DNA of 64,000 nucleotides from Algoriella xinjiangensis (GTDB lineage Bacteria; Bacteroidota; Bacteroidia; Flavobacteriales; Weeksellaceae): NCBI RefSeq assembly GCF_900115015.1, contig NZ_FOUZ01000005.1, positions 1 to 64,000 of the forward strand, read 5' to 3'. Shown piece by piece: positions 34,730 to 45,933 of this stretch (position 1 is its first letter; each line of letters starts with the position of its first letter). The notes under the pieces were generated by a model. It saw only the letters and a program-made list of their open reading frames with translations, ran no database searches and was not told where the DNA came from. The position numbers and the translations under genes were made by a program.

Positions 34730-35386
34730 TTGAAAACTAAAGCATTTATTTTCGACTTAGATGGTGTTATTGTAGACACCGCAAAATATCATTTTTTAGC
34801 GTGGCAAAAACTAGCCAATACATTAGGAATTAATTTTACACATGATGATAACGAGCAATTAAAAGGCGTTTCTCGTGTGCGTTCGTTAGAAATTATTCTT
34901 GGTTTAGGAAACGTAGAAGCAACGGAAGAACAAAAAGAAGAATGGTTAACTCAGAAAAATGAAGACTATTTAGGATACATCAATACAATGGATGATTCGG
35001 AGATTTTACCAGGTGTGATGAAGGTTTTAAATTTTTTGAAAGCCAATAATCAACCGATTATTTTAGGTTCGGCATCTAAAAATGCACGCCCTATTTTAGA
35101 AAAAGTAAATATTTTACATCTGTTTGATGACATTGTTGACGGAAACGATGTATCGAATGCAAAACCAGATCCCGAAGTATTTTTAGTTGGTGCAAAAAAA
35201 GCAAATCAACCCAACGAAAATTCGATTGTTTTCGAAGATTCTGTAGCAGGAATTCAAGCTGCAAATAATGCAGGAATGATGAGTATTGGTATTGGCGAAG
35301 CTTCGGTTTTACATGAAGCTGATATCGTTTTTAACGATTTTAATCAGATATCAGAAGAATTCTTAACAGAATTGATCAATAAATAA
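34730..35386 (+). CDS. pgmB: Beta-phosphoglucomutase
   Basis: A 218-residue HAD-superfamily enzyme converting beta-glucose-1-phosphate, the product of maltose phosphorylase, to glucose-6-phosphate. The catalytic motif FIFDLDGVIVDT gives nucleophile Asp9 and acid/base Asp11. The helical cap (HFLAWQKLANTLG), the SASKNAR loop, KPDPEVFL and the FEDSVAGIQAA magnesium site are all present. The start is TTG, 5 bp after the MFS stop; no ATG precedes the Asp motif. It lies directly upstream of its metabolic partner. Confidence 0.94.
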   Translation: MKTKAFIFDLDGVIVDTAKYHFLAWQKLANTLGINFTHDDNEQLKGVSRVRSLEIILGLGNVEATEEQKEEWLTQKNEDYLGYINTMDDSEILPGVMKVLNFLKANNQPIILGSASKNARPILEKVNILHLFDDIVDGNDVSNAKPDPEVFLVGAKKANQPNENSIVFEDSVAGIQAANNAGMMSIGIGEASVLHEADIVFNDFNQISEEFLTELINK

Positions 35387-35416
35387 TAAACAAACAACAT
35401 ACAATAAAAAGACAAA

Positions 35417-37714
35417 ATGAATCAAGATTATATCATTCCAAATGAATGGTCAATTATTGAGGAAGGATTTGAAAAAGATCGTGTAAAATCCTCTGAAAGT
35501 ATATTTTCTCTTGGAAATGGAGCAATGGGACAACGTGCTAATTTCGAAGAATTATATACAGGAGATACATTTCAAGGTAGTTATATTGCCGGAGTTTACT
35601 ATCCCGACAAAACAAAAGTTGGTTGGTGGAAAAATGGATATCCAGAATATTTCGCGAAAGTATTGAATGCGCCAGTTTGGATCGGAATCAATATTGAAAT
35701 TAACGGAGAACAATTGGATTTGAATACGTGTAAAGAAGTTAAAAACTTCAAACGCGAATTAAATATGAAAGAAGGTTTATTAGACCGTTCTTTTGTTGCC
35801 ATTCTTCCTTCTGGTTTAGAAATCGAAGTAAATGTACGCCGTTTTTTAGCTGCTGATTTAGACGAATTAGGTGTCATAAAATATGATATAAAACCGTTAA
35901 ACGGCGATGCAAAAATCATATATACACCTTATGTTGATGCGGGAGTTAAGAATGAAGATGCCAATTGGGAAGAAACTTTTTGGGAACCGATTACTTCTGA
36001 AATTATTGGTGAGCAAGGTTTTGTGCAAGCGCGTACATTCAAAACACATTTCAATGTTGTGACGTTTATGGAGAATGAAATTTTCATTAACAATGAAAAA
36101 CAATCAATCGCTCCATCAGCTCAACAAAAAACCGAAACGAAAGTTCAATTTACGTACGAAGTTGAGGTAAAAGCAAACGAAGTTGCAACAATTCAGAAAT
36201 TTGGAGGATATGTAGTTTCTACAAATCACAACGAAAATGAATTGATTTCTGCTGCTCAAAATGTGTTGGCACAAGCAAATGATTTGGGTTATGAACAATT
36301 GTTGATAAACCAAAAAGAAGCTTGGGCAAAAACGTGGGAAATGTCTGATATTGCAATAGATGGAGACACAGAAGCACAACAAGGTATTCGTTTTAATATT
36401 TTTCAATTAAACCAAACATATTCTGGGAAAGATGCACGTTTAAACATCGGACCAAAAGGATTTACAGGCGAAAAATATGGCGGTTCTACCTATTGGGATA
36501 CAGAGGCATATTGTTTACCATTTTACATGGCGACAAAAAACCAAGAAGTTGCGCGTAACCTTTTAACTTACCGTTACAATCAATTAGATAAAGCAATAGA
36601 AAACGCAGAGAAATTAGGTTTCAAAGGCGGTGCAGCTTTATATCCAATGGTTACAATGAATGGTGAAGAATGCCACAACGAATGGGAAATTACTTTCGAA
36701 GAAATTCACCGTAATGCAGCCATTTCTTTTGCAATTTTTAATTACACGCGTTTTACAGGCGATCAAACTTATATTCCGGAAGCTGGATTAGAAGTGCTTT
36801 TAGGAATTGCTCGTTTTTGGCATCAACGTGTAAACTGGTCGGCCGACAAACAAAAATTTGTAATGTTGGGTGTTACTGGTCCAAACGAATACGAAAATAA
36901 TGTCAACAATAATTTCCATTCAAACTATTGTGCGCAATGGTGTATCAATTATGCGTTGCAACAAATAGATACTGTAAAAACAAATTATCCACAAGATTAC
37001 GAACGTATTGCTACAAAAGTTAACATCAATGCTGATGAATTAGCAGCGATGAAAAACGTGGCAGACAACATATATTTTCCGTATAGCGAAGAGAAAGGTG
37101 TTTACTTGCAACAAGATGGTTTTTTAGACAAAGATTTAACGCCAGTTTCTGAGTTAGATAAGGTAGAACGTCCAATTAATCAGAAATGGTCTTGGGACAG
37201 AATCTTGCGTTCAGCTTACATCAAACAAGCAGATACGTTACAAGCATTCTATTATTTTGAGGAAGATTTTACAAAAGAAGAATTAGAAAAACATTTTGAT
37301 TTCTACGAACCATTAACCGTTCACGAATCATCATTATCACCTTGTGTACACTCAATTCAAGCGGCAACATTAGGTCGTATGGAACAAGCGTATACATTTT
37401 ATTTAAGAACTTCTCGTTTAGATTTAGACGATTATAATAAAGAAGTTCACGAAGGATTACACATCACATCTATGGCAGGAACTTGGATGTCGATTGTAGA
37501 AGGATTTGGAGGAATGCGCGTTAAAAATGATACATTACATTTTGAACCACGTTTGCCAGAACAATGGAAAGGATTTTCATTCAAAATCAATTTCCGTAAT
37601 CAAATCCTAAAAGTTATCGTAAATAAAGGAGAAACAACTTTCGAGTTAGAAGGAACAGAACCATTAGAGGTTTATGTTTTCGGAGAAAAGTCTGTTGTTC
37701 AACCTTCAATTTAA
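35417..37714 (+). CDS. GH65 maltose phosphorylase
   Basis: Splits maltose with phosphate into glucose and beta-glucose-1-phosphate in the cytoplasm. The 765-residue protein has the GH65 layout: N-terminal beta-sandwich, (alpha/alpha)6 barrel and C-terminal beta domains. The catalytic acid lies in GVTGPNEYENN (Glu491), and the phosphate-pocket region HESSLSPCVHSI and ITSMAGTWMSIVEGFGGMR are seen. GH65 also includes trehalose and kojibiose phosphorylases; the starch-locus context and the adjacent pgmB favour maltose. No signal peptide. Confidence 0.92.
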   Translation: MNQDYIIPNEWSIIEEGFEKDRVKSSESIFSLGNGAMGQRANFEELYTGDTFQGSYIAGVYYPDKTKVGWWKNGYPEYFAKVLNAPVWIGINIEINGEQLDLNTCKEVKNFKRELNMKEGLLDRSFVAILPSGLEIEVNVRRFLAADLDELGVIKYDIKPLNGDAKIIYTPYVDAGVKNEDANWEETFWEPITSEIIGEQGFVQARTFKTHFNVVTFMENEIFINNEKQSIAPSAQQKTETKVQFTYEVEVKANEVATIQKFGGYVVSTNHNENELISAAQNVLAQANDLGYEQLLINQKEAWAKTWEMSDIAIDGDTEAQQGIRFNIFQLNQTYSGKDARLNIGPKGFTGEKYGGSTYWDTEAYCLPFYMATKNQEVARNLLTYRYNQLDKAIENAEKLGFKGGAALYPMVTMNGEECHNEWEITFEEIHRNAAISFAIFNYTRFTGDQTYIPEAGLEVLLGIARFWHQRVNWSADKQKFVMLGVTGPNEYENNVNNNFHSNYCAQWCINYALQQIDTVKTNYPQDYERIATKVNINADELAAMKNVADNIYFPYSEEKGVYLQQDGFLDKDLTPVSELDKVERPINQKWSWDRILRSAYIKQADTLQAFYYFEEDFTKEELEKHFDFYEPLTVHESSLSPCVHSIQAATLGRMEQAYTFYLRTSRLDLDDYNKEVHEGLHITSMAGTWMSIVEGFGGMRVKNDTLHFEPRLPEQWKGFSFKINFRNQILKVIVNKGETTFELEGTEPLEVYVFGEKSVVQPSI

Positions 37715-37731
37715 TAAAGGGAAATTTAAAA

Positions 37732-37768
37732 TACCTTGAAGGCTTTTGCTTTCAGGGTGTTTTTTTGT
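37732..37768 (+). terminator. Terminator or attenuator between GH65 and the SusA-like gene
   Basis: Stem accttgaa / ttcagggt (one G-U pair) around ggcttttgct, followed by seven T. It may separate the cytoplasmic and exported enzyme genes into two transcripts or reduce read-through. Confidence 0.65.
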
Positions 37769-37822
37769 CAGAAATGTTGTTTACAACAACTAATTTAATT
37801 TAAAATAATTTTCAACTCACAC

Positions 37823-39685
37823 ATGAAAAAAATACTAGTTTTAACATCACTATTGTCAACATTTGCATTTGCGCAAATACAAAAAGTAGAACCAATGTTT
37901 TGGTGGAAAGGAATGAAAAATCCTGAACTTCAAATCTTGGTTTACGGTAAAAATATTAGTGATTATACAATCGAATTATCAGATGAAATCAAAATAAAAG
38001 ATATTCAGAAAACAGAAAATCCGAATTATGCTTTTGTAACGATTAATACAAATGATGTAAAAAAATCATCGTTTAAAATCAACCTGAAAAAGAAAAATAA
38101 AAATAAAATCGTTGATTCGTATTCATACGAGTTAAAAGATCGTCAACCAAATTCTTCAAATCGCAATTCTTTTACGTCAAAAGATATTGTGTATTTAATT
38201 ATGCCCGATCGTTTTGCGAATGGTGACGAAAGCAACGATTCTAAAAAAGAATTAACAGATAAAGCGAATCGTCAAATTCCAGATAGCCGTCATGGTGGAG
38301 ATTTACGAGGAATTATCAATAACATAGATTATATTCAAAATCTTGGTGCAACGTCTGTTTGGTTGACGCCGGTTAACGAGGATAACGAAAAACAACATTC
38401 GTATCACGGTTATGCGCAAACCGATTTATATAAAATTGATGGACGCTACGGGACAAACGAAGATTACCGCGAATTATCGCGCGAGTTAAACAAACGTGGC
38501 ATGCATTTAATTCAAGATTATGTAACCAATCATTGGGGAATTTCGCATTGGATGATTCAAGATTTACCTACGCAAGATTGGATTAATCAATTTCCTGATG
38601 GCGAAAAAGGTTTCAAACGTTCTAACTATCGCACAACTTCTCAATTTGATAGAAATGCGGCAGATATTGATAAAAAAATTGCATTAAATGGTTGGTTCGA
38701 TTCTTCGATGCCAGATTTAAATCAAGCAAATCCTTTGGTCTTAAATTATTTGACACAAAATGCAATTTGGTGGATAGAATATGCCGAATTAGGTGGAATG
38801 CGCGTGGATACATATCCGTACAATAACAAAGAAGGAATGGCAAAATGGGTAAAAGCAATTACAGATGAATACCCAAAATTTAATGTAGTTGGAGAAGCGT
38901 GGATGCATTCGCCAGCGCATGTTTCCTATTGGCAAAAAGATTCTAAAATTGCCGAAATAGAAAATTATAATTCAAATTTACCATCGGTTATGGATTTTAG
39001 TTTGTTCTCGGAAATGCCAAAAGCTTTTGTAGAAGAAGAATCTTGGGACAAAGGAATGATAAAATTGTATAACTCATTTACCAACGATTTTTTGTATCCA
39101 AATGTCAACAATATGTTTGTCTTTTTAGAAAATCATGACACAGAACGTTGGAACGAAATCTTCAAATCAAATCCATCTTATTATAAATTAGGCTTAACTT
39201 TAATTTCTACCGTTCGCGGAATTCCACAAGTTTATTATGGTTCGGAAATTGGTATGCGTGGTGATAAAAATAATGGTGGCGATGCAGAAATTCGTAAAGA
39301 TTTTCCTGGTGGATGGAAATCTGATCAGCAAAATGCTTTTACAAATGAAGGAAGAACGGCAGAGCAAAAAATGTATCACGATTTTACGGCCAAAGTTTTT
39401 AATTGGAGAAAAAATAAAGAAGTAATTCATTCAGGGAAAACAAAACATTATATGCCCGAGAAAAATGTTTACGTCTATTTTAGATACAATGAAAACGAAT
39501 CTGTAATGGTTATTTTAAATGCAAACGAAGAAAAGCAAACCTTCAAATTAGATCGTTTTGCCGAATCATTGCAAGGAATTAATACTGGAAAAGAGATTAT
39601 TTCGGATAAAGTTTTACCAATTAATTCTAAAGGTGAAATCTCGATTGACGGAAAATCTACGATGATTATTGAATTAAGTAAATAA
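37823..39685 (+). CDS. susA: GH13 SusA-like neopullulanase/cyclomaltodextrinase, periplasmic
   Basis: A 620-residue exported alpha-glucan hydrolase. A signal peptide ending FAFAQ (about residue 17) leads to an N-terminal cyclomaltodextrinase-type Ig domain (IQKVEPMFWWKGMKNPELQIL) and a (beta/alpha)8 barrel. The catalytic triad is visible: nucleophile in GGMRVDTYP (Asp329), acid/base in VVGEAWMH (Glu358), and stabiliser in LENHDTER (Asp439). The lack of a lipobox suggests that it is free in the periplasm, as for SusA. It cuts imported maltooligosaccharides to maltose and glucose. Confidence 0.92.
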   Translation: MKKILVLTSLLSTFAFAQIQKVEPMFWWKGMKNPELQILVYGKNISDYTIELSDEIKIKDIQKTENPNYAFVTINTNDVKKSSFKINLKKKNKNKIVDSYSYELKDRQPNSSNRNSFTSKDIVYLIMPDRFANGDESNDSKKELTDKANRQIPDSRHGGDLRGIINNIDYIQNLGATSVWLTPVNEDNEKQHSYHGYAQTDLYKIDGRYGTNEDYRELSRELNKRGMHLIQDYVTNHWGISHWMIQDLPTQDWINQFPDGEKGFKRSNYRTTSQFDRNAADIDKKIALNGWFDSSMPDLNQANPLVLNYLTQNAIWWIEYAELGGMRVDTYPYNNKEGMAKWVKAITDEYPKFNVVGEAWMHSPAHVSYWQKDSKIAEIENYNSNLPSVMDFSLFSEMPKAFVEEESWDKGMIKLYNSFTNDFLYPNVNNMFVFLENHDTERWNEIFKSNPSYYKLGLTLISTVRGIPQVYYGSEIGMRGDKNNGGDAEIRKDFPGGWKSDQQNAFTNEGRTAEQKMYHDFTAKVFNWRKNKEVIHSGKTKHYMPEKNVYVYFRYNENESVMVILNANEEKQTFKLDRFAESLQGINTGKEIISDKVLPINSKGEISIDGKSTMIIELSK

Positions 39686-39691
39686 TATCAT

Positions 39692-39719
39692 TCTGAACTT
39701 GTTTCAGAAACACACAAGT
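39692..39719. repeat. REP-like intergenic remnant
   Basis: tctgaacttgtttcaga forms a short palindrome, and aacttg / caagtt pair around it. The tctgaacttgtttcag core resembles an intergenic repeat I recall from flavobacterial genomes. Confidence 0.35.
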
Positions 39720-39752
39720 TGAGGTAAATTCAGCTTAAATATTTAAAAATAA

Positions 39753-41942
<2,190 letters not shown>

Positions 41943-41954
41943 GTTGTGAGTTAT

Positions 41955-41984
41955 GAGTATTGAGGATAAATTTTCTCAATACTC
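41955..41984. repeat. Hairpin between susB-like and GH13 genes
   Basis: A perfect 10-bp inverted repeat (gagtattgag / ctcaatactc) with a 10-base loop. It has no long T tract, so it may be a processing or mRNA-stability element, or a repeat remnant of the gttgtgagt type. Confidence 0.5.
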
Positions 41985-42011
41985 AAAACTTAAAACTCAA
42001 AACTTTTTAAA

Positions 42012-43670
42012 ATGAAAAAAATATTTTTAACGATAGGATTAGCAAGTTTATTTTTAAGTTCATGCGCTAAAACAACGGTACAAGGAAATCAAGAAAATAA
42101 ATCAACCCAAAAACAACCTTTTGTTTGGAACGGTGCAAACGTTTATTTTCTATTAACTGATCGTTTCAATAACGGAGACAAAACCAATGATATAAATTAC
42201 GGACGAACGGCAGAAACTGCAAAACTTCGTGGTTTTGAAGGTGGAGATATTCGTGGTGTAATTCAGAAAATTGACCAAGGTTATTTTACAGATTTAGGAA
42301 TTAATGCAATTTGGATGACGCCAATTGTAGAACAAATTCATGGATATGTAGACGAAGGTCAAGGAAAAACCTACGGTTTTCATGGGTATTGGACAAAAGA
42401 TTGGACGACTTTAGACAAGAATTTCGGAACAGAAAAAGACTTGAAAGAATTGGTTGATAAAGCGCACGCAAAAGGAATCAGAATTATGTTAGATGCGGTT
42501 ATCAATCACACAGGTCCAGTTACAAATGTAGACGGTGTTTTTCCTGCAGATTGGGTGCGTGTTTCGCCACAATGTACGTACGAATCGTATAAAACAACGA
42601 TTGAATGTACGTTGGTTGCTAATTTACCAGATATTTTAACGGAGTCAGAAAACGATGTAATGTTGCCACCGCAATTATTAGCAAAATGGTCGAAAGAAGG
42701 TCGTTTGGAGAAAGAAGTTGCAGAATTAAATGCTTTTTTTGCGAAGTATAATCTTCCTAAAGCACCGAAATATTATATCATGAAATGGCTTTCGGATTAT
42801 GTCAGAAAATATGGAATTGATGCATATCGCGTGGATACCGTAAAACATACCGAAGAAGATGTTTGGAAAAAATTTGAACAAATTTGTAACGATGCGCTTG
42901 CAGAATACAAGACAAATAATCCGACAAAAGCTATTGATAATACTGATTTCTTTTTATTGGGAGAAGTTTATAATTATACAATTAATGACGGGCAAATTTT
43001 TCCTTTTCCAGATAAAAAAGTCAATTATTTTGAAAATGGATTTGATGCTTTAATCAATTTTGATTTACGTTCGTCACAAAAAGAGTCGTACCAACAACTT
43101 TTTGATCGTTATGATAAAATTTTACATAATGACATGAATGGTAAAACGGTAATGAGTTATATTACGTCGCACGATGATGGTTCGCCTTTTGATAAAAATC
43201 GCGAAAATCCTTGGGATGCTGGTACGCGTTTATTGTTAGCGCCAGGAATTTCTCAGGTTTATTATGGAGACGAAACCGCTCGACCTTTAGAAGTGCAAGG
43301 TGTAGATGGTGATGCAAATCTTCGTTCATTTATGAATTGGGATGATATCAAACCAAATTCTGAAACGGAATCATTGTTGATACATTTCCAAAAATTAGGA
43401 CAATTTAGACGTAATCATCCTGCGGTTGGTGCTGGTAAACAAACAGATTTACAAAATTCGCCTTATATTTTTATAAGAAAGTATAAAGACGATGAGGTTA
43501 TAATTGGTTTAGATTTAAGTGTAAATCGAAAAGAAATCGACGTAAAATCGGTTTGGGCAGATGGTACAAAAGTAAGAGATGCTTATTCTAATCAACAGTT
43601 TGTGGTTAAAGATGGAAAAATTAGTATTGATGCGCCAACAACAATTGTGCTAGTAGAAAAAGTAAATTAA
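42012..43670 (+). CDS. GH13 alpha-amylase-family lipoprotein
   Basis: A 552-residue lipoprotein (lipobox LFLSSC, Cys19). After a short Gln/Asn/Lys linker the GH13 barrel begins at VYFLLTDRFNNGD. The triad is visible: AYRVDTVKH (Asp275), LLGEVYN (Glu318) and TSHDDG (Asp388). The third motif reads S-H-D instead of the common N-H-D. The residues after the lipid Cys (AKTTVQ) are not acidic, so it may face the periplasm rather than the surface. It acts in starch/maltodextrin hydrolysis, with specificity undetermined. It has an extra loop with CTYESYKTTIECT, a possible disulfide. Confidence 0.9.
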   Translation: MKKIFLTIGLASLFLSSCAKTTVQGNQENKSTQKQPFVWNGANVYFLLTDRFNNGDKTNDINYGRTAETAKLRGFEGGDIRGVIQKIDQGYFTDLGINAIWMTPIVEQIHGYVDEGQGKTYGFHGYWTKDWTTLDKNFGTEKDLKELVDKAHAKGIRIMLDAVINHTGPVTNVDGVFPADWVRVSPQCTYESYKTTIECTLVANLPDILTESENDVMLPPQLLAKWSKEGRLEKEVAELNAFFAKYNLPKAPKYYIMKWLSDYVRKYGIDAYRVDTVKHTEEDVWKKFEQICNDALAEYKTNNPTKAIDNTDFFLLGEVYNYTINDGQIFPFPDKKVNYFENGFDALINFDLRSSQKESYQQLFDRYDKILHNDMNGKTVMSYITSHDDGSPFDKNRENPWDAGTRLLLAPGISQVYYGDETARPLEVQGVDGDANLRSFMNWDDIKPNSETESLLIHFQKLGQFRRNHPAVGAGKQTDLQNSPYIFIRKYKDDEVIIGLDLSVNRKEIDVKSVWADGTKVRDAYSNQQFVVKDGKISIDAPTTIVLVEKVN

Positions 43671-43758
43671 AATATAAAAATCATACTAAATTAGTTTCAG
43701 AATTGCATCTAAAAATGTGATAAACAGAGCTAATTTTAGTTTGATAAAAATAAAAGCC

Positions 43759-45138
43759 ATGATAAAAAAAATAATAGGAGTAAGTTTAGTTGCGGGTTTA
43801 TTTTTAGCAAGTTGTACAACTAAAAAAGAAGAAACAACCGAAGATAAAGAAATTACAAAGGAAGCTGCTTTTCTTCCTTTTACAGCAGATATGGCAGAAA
43901 CTTCTGTGGTTTATGAAGTTAATGTTCGTCAATTTTCGCCAGAAGGTACATTTGCGGCCGTAACCAAAGAAATACCAAATATTAAGAAATTAGGCGTTAA
44001 AATTTTATGGTTAATGCCAATTTATCCAATTGGTGTAGAAAATCGTAAAGAAGGTTTGGGATCATATTATTCGATTAAAGATTATCGTGGAATAAACCCA
44101 GAATTTGGAACAGCCGATGATTTCAAAAAATTGGTTGATGAAGCGCACAAAAACGGAATTTATGTGATTATGGATTGGGTTGCAAATCATACCGCTTGGG
44201 ATCATCCTTGGGTAAAACAACATCCCGATTGGTACGAAAAAGACAAGAACGGAAAAATGCATTCGCCTTATGATTGGACGGACGTTGTGGCTTTGAATTT
44301 CGATAACAAAGAAATGCGTCAAGCCATGATTGCGGACATGAAATATTGGCTAGATGATTTTAAAGTTGATGGTTTTCGTTGCGATATGGCACACGAAGTA
44401 CCAACCAATTTTTGGGAAGAAGCTAAACCACAATTGGCAAATGGTCGCGAAATTTTTATGTTAGGCGAAACCGAAAATGCAGACTTATTGGTTAATGCAT
44501 TTGATGCAGCGTATGGTTGGGAACTTCATCACATTATGAATGATATTGCAAAAGGAAAAAAGAATGTTTCTGCAATTGACACATACATGGATTCTATTCC
44601 AAAAAAATGGCAAGCCGATGATTATAAATTATTGTTTACATCAAACCATGACGAAAATTCTTGGGCAGGGACAGAATATGAAAGAATGGGCGATGCTGTC
44701 GAAACTTTTGCTGTATTAACATATACTTTACCAGGAATTCCATTGATTTATAATGGGCAAGAAGAAGATTTTAATCGTCGATTAAAATTCTTTGTAAAAG
44801 ATTCGATTGATCGTAATCCAAATTCGAAAATGAGAGGCGTTTACGAGAAATTAGGCGAATTAAAAGTAACCAATGAAGCTTTTAATGGTGCAAAAAAAGC
44901 AGCGTCTTATGAGCGTCTAAAAACATCTGATGATAAAGCTATTTTGGCTTTTAAACGTAAAAAGAATACAACAGAAGCGTATTTTATTGCGAATTTAACC
45001 AAAGCAGAAAAAGAAGTAACCGTTCCAATTAATGGAGTGTATAAAAATTTTATGAACAATGAGAATGTTACATTTGATGCAGCTACAAAACTAAAATTAA
45101 AACCTTGGGAATACCTGATCTTGGTTCAAAAGAAATAA
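43759..45138 (+). CDS. GH13 alpha-amylase-family lipoprotein, possible surface amylase
   Basis: A 459-residue lipoprotein. I start at the ATG giving MIKKIIGVSLVAGL because it yields a normal lipobox (LFLASC, Cys19); a frame from a GTG at 43717 adds 14 unrelated residues. The barrel starts at SVVYEVNVRQFSPEG. The triad is FRCDMAH (Asp209), MLGETEN (Glu237) and SNHDEN (Asp298). The Cys is followed by TTKKEETTED, close to Lys/Glu-rich surface-export signals, so it is the best candidate for a SusG-type surface amylase. Last gene of the locus, followed by a strong terminator. Confidence 0.9.
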   Translation: MIKKIIGVSLVAGLFLASCTTKKEETTEDKEITKEAAFLPFTADMAETSVVYEVNVRQFSPEGTFAAVTKEIPNIKKLGVKILWLMPIYPIGVENRKEGLGSYYSIKDYRGINPEFGTADDFKKLVDEAHKNGIYVIMDWVANHTAWDHPWVKQHPDWYEKDKNGKMHSPYDWTDVVALNFDNKEMRQAMIADMKYWLDDFKVDGFRCDMAHEVPTNFWEEAKPQLANGREIFMLGETENADLLVNAFDAAYGWELHHIMNDIAKGKKNVSAIDTYMDSIPKKWQADDYKLLFTSNHDENSWAGTEYERMGDAVETFAVLTYTLPGIPLIYNGQEEDFNRRLKFFVKDSIDRNPNSKMRGVYEKLGELKVTNEAFNGAKKAASYERLKTSDDKAILAFKRKKNTTEAYFIANLTKAEKEVTVPINGVYKNFMNNENVTFDAATKLKLKPWEYLILVQKK

Positions 45139-45151
45139 TAATTTAAGAAAC

Positions 45152-45180
45152 AAAAAGTCGCTCAATGAGCGACTTTTTTT
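45152..45180 (+). terminator. Terminator at the end of the starch/maltose locus
   Basis: Stem aaaaagtcgctca / tgagcgacttttt with a T tract. Confidence 0.88.
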
Positions 45181-45219
45181 GGCACAATGATTGCGGTTTC
45201 TTATAAAAATCAACATATT

Positions 45220-45813
45220 ATGAGAAAAACAATTTTAGCAATTGCAACCATAGCTTTGGTTGGTTTTTATTCGTGCGAACCGAAAAAAACAATTACAGAA
45301 ACGACACAGACAACAGAAAAAACTTCTGTTAATCAAGATGCATTATCAGTTCAAAAAACAACTGTAGTAACAAATGGTTATACAGTGTTGCAAGATAATG
45401 GTCAAGAAAAAGTGGTTACTTTAGATCATGATGAAACGATAGTAGCATTAGAAAATTTTCCTGCAAATGCACAGAGTTTTATCAAAGAAAACTTCTCAAG
45501 TTCGGAGGTTTATTATTCGATAAAAGAAGTTGATAAAAGTGAAACGAAGTATAAAACTCAATTAAAAGACGGAACTAAAATAGAATTTGATGTAAATGGA
45601 GATTGGAAAGAAGTGAAAAATGGAATGAATAAACCAATTCCGACCAAGTTTTTTCCGTCAAATGTGTTGAAATACATTCAAACAAATTATTCTAAAATTG
45701 ATGTCAATAAAATAGAAAAGGATACAAAAGATAAAGAAATTAAAGTTGAATTAATTCAAAATAATCTTGATTTAAAATTTGATTTGAATGGTAATTTTAT
45801 CAAACTAAATTAA
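45220..45813 (+). CDS. PepSY-like (DUF2874-type) lipoprotein
   Basis: A 197-residue exported protein with lipobox GFYSC (about Cys20). I start at the ATG giving MRKTILAIATIALVG; the frame from 45187 begins directly after the previous terminator and spoils the signal peptide. After a Thr/Lys linker there are two PepSY-like repeats: PANAQSFIKENFSSSEVY then IEFDVNGDWKEV, and PSNVLKYIQTNYSKIDVNK then LKFDLNGNFIKL. The family is typical of Bacteroidota, probably a periplasmic or outer-membrane binding or inhibitor module; function unknown. Monocistronic between two terminators. Confidence 0.85.
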   Translation: MRKTILAIATIALVGFYSCEPKKTITETTQTTEKTSVNQDALSVQKTTVVTNGYTVLQDNGQEKVVTLDHDETIVALENFPANAQSFIKENFSSSEVYYSIKEVDKSETKYKTQLKDGTKIEFDVNGDWKEVKNGMNKPIPTKFFPSNVLKYIQTNYSKIDVNKIEKDTKDKEIKVELIQNNLDLKFDLNGNFIKLN

Positions 45814-45828
45814 TCTTTTTAAGCATAT

Positions 45829-45857
45829 AAGCCAATCAATTTGATTGGCTTTTTTAG
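45829..45857 (+). terminator. Terminator after the PepSY-like gene
   Basis: Stem aagccaatcaa / ttgattggctt followed by a T tract. Confidence 0.85.
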
Positions 45858-45933
45858 TTGAAATATTTAGTAAATTATTGGCAAAACAATAACGTATAAA
45901 TCAATATATTTATAAGAGAAATAAATCAACCAA

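Noticed and set aside
43717-43758. GTG-started extension of the last GH13 gene
   Set aside because: It spoils the signal peptide; the ATG at 43759 gives a standard lipoprotein signal.
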